Notes under the pieces: generated by a model
The model's input: only the letters and a program-made list of their open reading frames with translations
Told to the model about the DNA's origin: nothing
Databases searched by the model: none
Position numbers and translations under genes: made by a program
Shown here: positions 1 to 4,573 of the stretch, in pieces
Layout of the letters: every line of letters starts with the position of its first letter
Position numbering within the stretch: the stretch's first letter is position 1
Assembly (NCBI GenBank): GCA_027593305.1
Contig: JAQCJA010000152.1
Location: 1 to 9,249, forward strand
Source of the DNA: a bacterium
Lineage (GTDB): Bacteria; Latescibacterota; UBA2968; UBA8231
DNA length: 9,249 nucleotides
Direction of reading: 5' to 3'

Positions 1-534
1 CGTCAGCTCCATGGGCGGAAAGGAATGCTCCAGGGCGGCGAGCAGCAGCTGTGTCGAATGCATGATGTGGTGCAGCAGCACATCATCGATGATACCCAGT
101 TGATGCACGAGGGCCAGATCATCGAGATCCTCGACGCGGTAGCGATTCGAGGATGGATTCCACAGGACATCAACGAACCAGTCGGTGAACACCCAGCTCG
201 ACAGCGCCTCGTCGCATAACGTTGAGCCCAGATGGATGCACCATTCGACCGACCGGCCCGCCTCGTCCCAGCGATCCTCGATGAGCCAGTTGTGTTGCGG
301 CAGATAGGACAGCAGGCCCGTGGTCTGGCCCTGTGGCGACGTCAGCCGCTCGACGAGGAACCGATCATTGATCTGATACCAGCGCCACTGGTTCTCCGGG
401 GTCTGACGGGCCTGTTCGACTTCGGCAACAAGGTGACTGTGCACGGTGGCTGCGTCGTTCAGGCAGAACGTCTGCTCGCCGTGCTCCCTGCCGAAGCGGC
501 GCCAGATGATCGTTGTTGGCTGACAGGTCGGCAT
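1..534 (-). CDS. DUF402 domain protein, 3' end beyond window
   Basis: The reading frame runs from ATG at 534 to the left edge without a stop: 178 codons, C-terminus missing. The second half has the layout of DUF402 proteins: a Trp/Cys strand (VEWCIHLGS, residues 96-104), an acidic strand (FTDWFVDVLWNP, about 116-127), then DLDDLALVHQLGIID (about 136-150) and a final helix. This matches the family pattern of a D-x-x-x-D strand, then 'DEDEL' and a C-terminal helix. Known family members include nucleoside tri/diphosphatases and the CMP-ester hydrolase FomD, which use the acidic residues to bind metal. I infer a small cytoplasmic phosphohydrolase; the substrate is unknown. Its ATG shares one base with the TGA of the upstream PhyH gene (TGATG) and has no clear Shine-Dalgarno, so translation is probably coupled. 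The DUF402 call rests on pattern recognition only. Confidence 0.6.
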   Translation of the reverse strand, partial: MPTCQPTTIIWRRFGREHGEQTFCLNDAATVHSHLVAEVEQARQTPENQWRWYQINDRFLVERLTSPQGQTTGLLSYLPQHNWLIEDRWDEAGRSVEWCIHLGSTLCDEALSSWVFTDWFVDVLWNPSSNRYRVEDLDDLALVHQLGIIDDVLLHHIMHSTQLLLAALEHSFPPMELT

Positions 535-2132
535 CAGACGAAGCCGACGATGCAACGTGCCGAATGCAGGTCTGCCGCCGTCGTCAGTTCCTGCAGGACA
601 GGCTGGCTCAGGCTCCAGTCGATCGCCCCCCAGAACAAGCGATCGCCGGCTGCTGTCGTCCGCATATAGGTGACGAGCCAGTACGAGCGGGCGCGATGCA
701 GGATGCGCAGATTGCGCGGCGCCGATGGGCTCGAGTACGGCAACGGCTGTAACGGCCCGCCGTCGAGGGCTACATCCTGTGGCTGTACGTAGTACGGCAA
801 GGTGCCACCCAAGCCATCGTCCAGATCGACAACAAAGGTGCAGCGTGAGTCGCCGAAGTGGGCGGCGATCGTCAGATCATGGATCGATCGTGCCTCCGGG
901 GCGCGCAGCGCCACCGATGCCGTTGTCCATTGCCCGGCGTCCTCCCAGCGCTCGCCCCAGTGACAGACGACACTGCTGCTGTCCTGTTGAGGCACAACGA
1001 AAAGGGCCTGCCCGCCGGCAATCTTGCTCGGGTACTGGGCGTAGACGAACCAGGGCGTCGCCGTCCGTGTATCGTGTAGGACGGCGAGGGGGCGCCAGTT
1101 ACACATGTCCCGTGATGAAAACAGATGGGCACGACCGTCGTCGGTGGTAACACCGAGGATGGCGTCGAGGCCGTACTGGTGGAAGTGCAGGGCGCGCGCC
1201 GAGCCGATGTTCAGGTCGAGCGGCGTCTCAGCCTCCCAGGTGACGCCGTTTTCACTGACAGCACGGTGGATCTGCGTCGCCGCTGCATCGCCGCAGTGGA
1301 ACAGATGCAGGCGCCCATCGAAGTGCAGGATGGCACAGCTGCGAACGGTCTCCCAAGGCGCGATCCCGGCAGCAAGCGTCGCCGAGGCGCCAGGGTTCAT
1401 CGCTTGCCGCCTCGATACGTCGCCTGCACCCGAATGGTGCGCCTGATACAGGGCGGAATTGACCTTCTCGATGGTCGTCATCACAGCGAAGCTCCTGTCC
1501 CCGGGCACGATACGTTCCTGCGGGTGCCAGCGATTGAGCAGGGCGTGTCGAGTCACCGGATCCACAACATTGTCGGAGCCCGTATGGCCCGCGAGATGGT
1601 GGAAAAGCAGCACGTCCCCCGGTGCGGCGAGAAACTCCTGATACGGCCCGGAGTTGCATGGCAGTTGCGCGGCACCCTTGATGCACTCACAACTGCGGGC
1701 CATCAGTTCTCGGTAGCGGCGGTAGGCGCCCGGGAAATAGATGAAGGCACCACCGTGAGACTGAAGGGCTGTGAGAAATGTGAAAGAGCCCACAGCCCAA
1801 CCACCGGGCATGATCGTCGGATAGCTGTCGTCCACATGGGCACGAGGCTCCGGCCACACCGTCTCCGGTTGGTACCTGCGCGCCAGATCGCTGCCGCCCC
1901 GGCGTCGGGTCAGCGTGTAGCCGACGCCAAAGAGCTCGGCAATGGCGTCGAGCATCCTGTCCGTCGTGCAGGCGGCAATGGCGTCGGCCTTGCGCGTCGG
2001 GTCGCAGTTGTCATCCTCGAGGGTGGCGACAGCGGCGGCGGCGACTGCCGTGGGGACCACACCACGCAGCACGACGAATCCGTGCTCGATGAAGTGCTCG
2101 TGATCTTCGGCGGTGAGGACGGACTGTTGCAT
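534..2132 (-). CDS. PhyH-type Fe(II)/2-oxoglutarate dioxygenase fused to beta-propeller-like domain
   Basis: 532 residues. Residues 1-210 are a phytanoyl-CoA dioxygenase (PhyH) domain. It opens with the family's LTAEDHEHFIEHGFVVLRG and carries the iron facial triad: His99 and Asp101 in AHVDD, then distal His183 in AGHTGSDN. Arg195 (TRHALLNRW) would bind 2-oxoglutarate. The conserved GGAFIYFPGAYR (127-138) replaces the usual 'G-x-L-x-x-x-PGSHR'. Such enzymes hydroxylate small molecules or acyl chains; the substrate here is not predictable. Residues about 255-532 form a second domain with repeated 'LHLFHC...SENGVTW' and 'AHLFSSRDMCNW' units, like the blades of GH32/43-type or BNR-like propellers. 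ATG at 2132 is chosen because the PhyH domain begins at once; an in-frame ATG at 2180 would only add 16 unconserved residues. No Shine-Dalgarno is obvious. It is coupled to the downstream DUF402 gene and divergent from the dehydrogenase. The frame stays open for 511 more codons upstream, antisense to the dehydrogenase; I do not consider that coding. Confidence 0.85.
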   Translation of the reverse strand: MQQSVLTAEDHEHFIEHGFVVLRGVVPTAVAAAAVATLEDDNCDPTRKADAIAACTTDRMLDAIAELFGVGYTLTRRRGGSDLARRYQPETVWPEPRAHVDDSYPTIMPGGWAVGSFTFLTALQSHGGAFIYFPGAYRRYRELMARSCECIKGAAQLPCNSGPYQEFLAAPGDVLLFHHLAGHTGSDNVVDPVTRHALLNRWHPQERIVPGDRSFAVMTTIEKVNSALYQAHHSGAGDVSRRQAMNPGASATLAAGIAPWETVRSCAILHFDGRLHLFHCGDAAATQIHRAVSENGVTWEAETPLDLNIGSARALHFHQYGLDAILGVTTDDGRAHLFSSRDMCNWRPLAVLHDTRTATPWFVYAQYPSKIAGGQALFVVPQQDSSSVVCHWGERWEDAGQWTTASVALRAPEARSIHDLTIAAHFGDSRCTFVVDLDDGLGGTLPYYVQPQDVALDGGPLQPLPYSSPSAPRNLRILHRARSYWLVTYMRTTAAGDRLFWGAIDWSLSQPVLQELTTAADLHSARCIVGFV

Positions 2133-2187
2133 ACGTCGATTCGGTTTGGGGTGCGGTCGGTCAGATCCTCGCACCAACATGGGCAAA

Positions 2188-2213
2188 TGTCGCGACAACG
2201 TGCAACCCTTGCA
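2188..2213. promoter_or_regulatory. Paired dyads in divergent intergenic region, possible operators
   Basis: The 141 bases between the divergent genes (2133-2273) hold two neighbouring inverted repeats. One is a perfect 10-base palindrome TGTCGCGACA at 2188-2197. The other is TGCAA-CCC-TTGCA at 2201-2213; its right half runs into TGCATGCA at 2210-2217. The second resembles the half-sites of LacI/GntR-type operators but lacks their central CG. No convincing sigma70 promoter is visible; TTGCAT (2209-2214) with TAAGGT (2232-2237), 17 bases apart, is the best and is weak. A regulator acting on both divergent genes is inferred only from position. Confidence 0.3.
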
Positions 2214-2273
2214 TGCAGCGGCATTCGCAGATAAGGTGAGACCGTGAGGTACCAACAGATCGGAGAGCCCTTC

Positions 2274-3758
2274 ATGGCACCAAAACTGCAGAATCTGATC
2301 AACGGGCAATGGGTCGATCCCACGGGTGGCGGCGACAAGCCCCTGCTCAATCCCGCGGATGGCACCACCGTCCTGGCGCAGTTCATCGAGTCGTCCCCGG
2401 CGGATGTGGACCGCGCCGTGGCCGCCGCGGTTGCCGCCTTTCCCGCGTGGCGGGACATGCCCGTCATACGCCGCTGCCGGATCCTGTTTCACTGCAAACA
2501 ACTGCTGGAGCAGCGCAGTGGCCAGATCGCCGAGTGTATGGTGCGCGAGAACGGCAAGACCCTCGCCGAAGCCGAAGGGGAGGTGCGCCGTGGCATCGAG
2601 GTGGTGGAGTTCGCCGCCGGCATGCCATCCATGGCCAAGGGGGATTTCATCGAGAACATCGCCACCCGTGTGGACGGCTACATCTATCGCGAGCCACTGG
2701 GTGTGGTCGCCGGTGCCTGCCCCTTCAATTTCCCGGCGATGATCCCCATGTGGATGTTTCCCGTCGCCATCGCCTGTGGCAACACCTTCATCCTGAAGCC
2801 CTCGGACAAGTGTCCCATGACGGGAGCCCTGGTGGCGGGCATCATGCATGAGGGGGGTGTGCCCGATGGGGTGCTGAGTGTGGTCCATGGTGGGGGTGAC
2901 GTTGTGCAACAGCTCATCACCCATCCACAAGTGGAGGCGATCTCCTTCGTTGGTTCCACGCCGGTGGCAGAGATCGTCTGGCGCAGCGCGGCGGCGGCGG
3001 GCAAACGTGTGCAGGCTCTCGGCGGCGCCAAGAACTACATCGTCGTCATGCCCGATGCCGACATCGAGGAAACGGCAGCGGCCGTGATCGGTTCCACCTA
3101 CGGCTGTGCCGGCGAACGCTGCATGGCGTCGAGTGTGCTGGTGCCTGTCGCCGGGGGCGACGAGATCGTTGATCGCGTGATCGCACTGGCAAAATCGTTG
3201 CAGCTGGGCGACGGTCTGGTGGGTGACACGGGCATGGGACCCGTGATCACCGCCGAACACAAGCGTCGCGTCGAGAGCTACATCCAGATCGGCGTCGACG
3301 AGGGTGCGACCCTGCGTCTCGATGGCCGCCGGGCACAAGTCGAGGGCCTGCCCCATGGCTTCTTCGTAGGGCCCACGGTGTTTGATCATGTGACACCGTC
3401 CATGCGTATTGCTCAGGAGGAGATCTTTGGACCTGTGTTGTCCGTCATGCGGGCAGCCTCGCTGGATGAGGCCATCACTTTTGCCAATGCGACACCCTTC
3501 GGCAATGGCAATTCGATCTTCACCGCCTCCGGTGGCGCGGCGCGAAAGTTCCGCAACGAGATCGAGTGTGGCATGATCGGCATCAACGCCGGTGTGCCGG
3601 CACCCATGGCATTCTTCAGTTTCGGCGGCCACAAGCGCAGCATCTTCGGCGACCTGCGGGTGCATGGCCCGGATGGCATCGAGTTCTATACCCGCAAGAA
3701 GGCCGTCATCGAACGGTGGCCCGATACCGGACCCACAGGCAGCGTGTGGGGGAAATAG
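2274..3758 (+). CDS. mmsA: Methylmalonate-semialdehyde dehydrogenase (CoA-acylating) family
   Basis: 494 residues, the normal length for this family. The enzyme oxidises a carboxylated semialdehyde (methylmalonate or malonate semialdehyde) with NAD+ and CoA to propionyl- or acetyl-CoA, in valine, inositol or beta-alanine breakdown in the cytoplasm. Diagnostic features: N-terminal KLQNLINGQWVDP, Asn152 in PFNFP of the oxyanion hole, Lys175 in ILKPS, the NAD-binding FVGSTPVA, and catalytic Cys283 in GCAGERCMA. The stretch ALGGAKNY (about 248-255) lacks the general-base Glu of ordinary aldehyde dehydrogenases, as expected for CoA-acylating members. The C-terminus (FGGHKRSIFGDLRVHGPDG) is also typical. 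Two departures from the usual consensus are GAKNY for GAKNH and GERC for GQRC. ATG 2274 is preferred because GGAG (2262-2265) lies 8 bases upstream; GTG 2244 is an in-frame alternative. The stop overlaps the next start by one base. The exact substrate could differ from methylmalonate semialdehyde. Confidence 0.93.
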   Translation: MAPKLQNLINGQWVDPTGGGDKPLLNPADGTTVLAQFIESSPADVDRAVAAAVAAFPAWRDMPVIRRCRILFHCKQLLEQRSGQIAECMVRENGKTLAEAEGEVRRGIEVVEFAAGMPSMAKGDFIENIATRVDGYIYREPLGVVAGACPFNFPAMIPMWMFPVAIACGNTFILKPSDKCPMTGALVAGIMHEGGVPDGVLSVVHGGGDVVQQLITHPQVEAISFVGSTPVAEIVWRSAAAAGKRVQALGGAKNYIVVMPDADIEETAAAVIGSTYGCAGERCMASSVLVPVAGGDEIVDRVIALAKSLQLGDGLVGDTGMGPVITAEHKRRVESYIQIGVDEGATLRLDGRRAQVEGLPHGFFVGPTVFDHVTPSMRIAQEEIFGPVLSVMRAASLDEAITFANATPFGNGNSIFTASGGAARKFRNEIECGMIGINAGVPAPMAFFSFGGHKRSIFGDLRVHGPDGIEFYTRKKAVIERWPDTGPTGSVWGK

Positions 3759-4234
3759 TGTTGTCTGACGAGTTGACCATTCGTGAGGCGCAGCTGGCAG
3801 ATGTCGACACCATCGCCGACTTCAACTGCCGCCTGGCGCAGGAGACCGAGGGCAATGTGCTGGACCGGGCGACCGTGACGCGCGGGGTGAGACGTTTTCT
3901 GCAGGGCGTTGGCGCCGGCTTCTATATCGTTGCCGAACGGGAAGGACAGATCGCCGGTTGCCTGATGGTGACCCACGAGTGGAGCGACTGGCGGGACGGC
4001 AACCTGTGGTGGATTCAGAGCGTCTATGTGCCGGTGGAGGCCCGCCGCCGTGGTGTGTTTCGCCGCCTCTTCGCCTGGGTGCAGCAGCGTGCCGAGGCCG
4101 ATCCTGACGTGCGCGGCATCCGCCTGTACGTGGAGCACGACAACGAACGAGCGCAGGACACGTACCGCTCCCTGGGTATGGCACGGGAGTCCTACTATAT
4201 GTACGGGATGCGGGTGGGCAATGCTGATGGATGA
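3758..4234 (+). CDS. GNAT family N-acetyltransferase
   Basis: 158 residues, a typical single-domain GNAT that transfers an acetyl group from acetyl-CoA to an amine. The N-terminal strand and helix are ELTIREAQLADVDTIADFN (5-23). Strand beta4 and motif A are WWIQSVYVPVEARRRGVFRRLF (84-105), with the acetyl-CoA pyrophosphate loop R96-R-R-G-V-F101. The last loop position is Phe where the general consensus has Gly/Ala; 'RRxGVF' recurs in the GNAT subgroup that also has the 'W-S-D-W-R-x-G' strand seen at 75-81. Motif B is LYVEHDNERAQDTYRSLGM (123-141). The chosen start is GTG 3758, whose first base is the last base of the dehydrogenase TAG (TAGTG), with a purine run GGGGGAAA just upstream; TTG 3761 is the alternative. 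The overlap implies co-translation with the dehydrogenase. The acceptor is unknown. Confidence 0.88.
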   Translation: MLSDELTIREAQLADVDTIADFNCRLAQETEGNVLDRATVTRGVRRFLQGVGAGFYIVAEREGQIAGCLMVTHEWSDWRDGNLWWIQSVYVPVEARRRGVFRRLFAWVQQRAEADPDVRGIRLYVEHDNERAQDTYRSLGMARESYYMYGMRVGNADG

Positions 4235-4238
4235 TCCA

Positions 4239-4254
4239 ATGCCCGGCTGGGCAT
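4239..4254 (+). terminator. Short hairpin just after the GNAT gene
   Basis: ATGCCC-GGCT-GGGCAT forms a perfect 6-bp stem with a 4-base loop, starting 5 bases after the GNAT stop. There is no U-tract after it, so an intrinsic terminator is doubtful; it could protect the 3' end of the dehydrogenase-GNAT transcript or be chance in GC-rich DNA. Confidence 0.2.
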
Positions 4255-4293
4255 CCTGCTGGATATGACAGGGCCCGCGGCGGCGGCAGACCC

Positions 4294-4320
4294 ATGAATG
4301 CAGCCCGATGAATGCAGCCC
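4294..4320. repeat. Tandem 13-base duplication (ATGAATGCAGCCC x2)
   Basis: Two identical copies of ATGAATGCAGCCC lie at 4294-4306 and 4308-4320, separated by one base (period 14). They sit in the gene-poor stretch between the GNAT and GH116 genes, upstream of the synthetase-like fragment. This looks like a replication-slippage product; no function is apparent. Confidence 0.7.
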
Positions 4321-4351
4321 AACACACGGCCACAACAGGCAGAGGCACTCT

Positions 4352-4501
4352 ATGACAATACGCCTACCCTTCGGTAGCACGGGGCTGGGCTACGATTCGA
4401 CCCGCATCAAGGCGGTGGGACTGGGCCTCGGTCTCGAGCGGCTCGCCATGCTGCACTACGGCATCGATGACATCCGTATGGTGGAAGCGGAACGGGTCTA
4501 G
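4352..4501 (+). pseudogene. Fragment matching the C-terminal motif 3 of phenylalanyl-tRNA synthetase alpha chain
   Basis: A 49-codon frame, ATG to TAG. Residues 14-42 (GYDSTRI through GIDDIR) align by eye with the end of bacterial PheS, where the consensus reads roughly 'G-F-A-F-G-L-G-L-E-R-L-A-M-L-x-Y-G-I-D-D-I-R'. GLGLERLAML (residues 26-35) fits the class II aminoacyl-tRNA synthetase motif-3 signature, including the ATP-binding Arg. Both ends diverge: the first 13 residues and the last seven (MVEAERV) do not look like PheS, and a PheS domain would be several hundred residues. It cannot be a working synthetase. GAGG (4342-4345), 6 bases before the ATG, is a plausible ribosome site, so it may still be translated. 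Best explanation: a stranded remnant left by rearrangement. Alternatives are a micro-ORF of a PheS-related protein or a decayed paralogue. I see no other synthetase pieces in 4235-4351. Confidence 0.5.
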
Positions 4502-4514
4502 CCGTCGGGTCGGC

Positions 4515-4551
4515 CGTTGGCTGCGCAGGTCGATCGTTGGCTGCGCAGGTC
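4515..4551. repeat. Direct repeat CGTTGGCTGCGCAGGTC x2
   Basis: Two exact 17-base copies lie at 4515-4531 and 4535-4551, separated by GAT (period 20). They lie between the synthetase-like fragment and the GH116 start codon. Each copy carries TTGGCT, which in the second copy is placed as a possible -35 element. Slippage duplication is the simplest origin; a tandem regulator site is possible. Confidence 0.75.
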
Positions 4552-4566
4552 CAGGTGCCGTACAAT
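4537..4566 (+). promoter_or_regulatory. Candidate sigma70-type promoter giving a leaderless GH116 mRNA
   Basis: TTGGCT (4537-4542) and TACAAT (4561-4566) are separated by 18 bases. TACAAT matches the -10 consensus at five of six positions and the -35 is moderate. The ATG at 4574 begins 8 bases after the -10, about where transcription should start. There is no Shine-Dalgarno in front of that ATG. Together these suggest that transcription and translation start at nearly the same base. Confidence 0.45.
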
Positions 4567-4573
4567 CAGCATC

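Noticed and set aside
232..669. A plus-strand frame of 145 codons at the left end.
   Set aside because: The minus strand of the same stretch carries the DUF402-like protein and the end of the PhyH gene with a coupled junction; the plus frame has no recognisable features.
1125..2234. A 369-codon plus-strand frame opposite the PhyH-propeller gene.
   Set aside because: It lies antisense to a protein with intact dioxygenase motifs; its own translation resembles no family.
2133..3665. A minus-strand frame stays open for 511 codons upstream of the PhyH gene, antisense to the dehydrogenase.
   Set aside because: The translation is His/Gly/Arg/Asp-rich with no family resemblance, the plus strand encodes a textbook dehydrogenase, and the open frame is expected from GC-rich codon use. 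The PhyH domain itself begins right at ATG 2132.
3566..3757. Upstream extension of the GNAT frame inside the dehydrogenase.
   Set aside because: The extension would overlap the dehydrogenase C-terminus out of frame; GNAT homology starts just after GTG 3758.
4502..4551. The repeat pair as a CRISPR or attachment site.
   Set aside because: There are only two 17-base copies with a 3-base spacer, and no integrase or Cas gene is nearby.
4517..4573. TTG start adding 19 residues to the first GH116 enzyme.
   Set aside because: The extension translates the direct repeat and promoter region and has no family similarity; GH116 homology begins just after ATG 4574.
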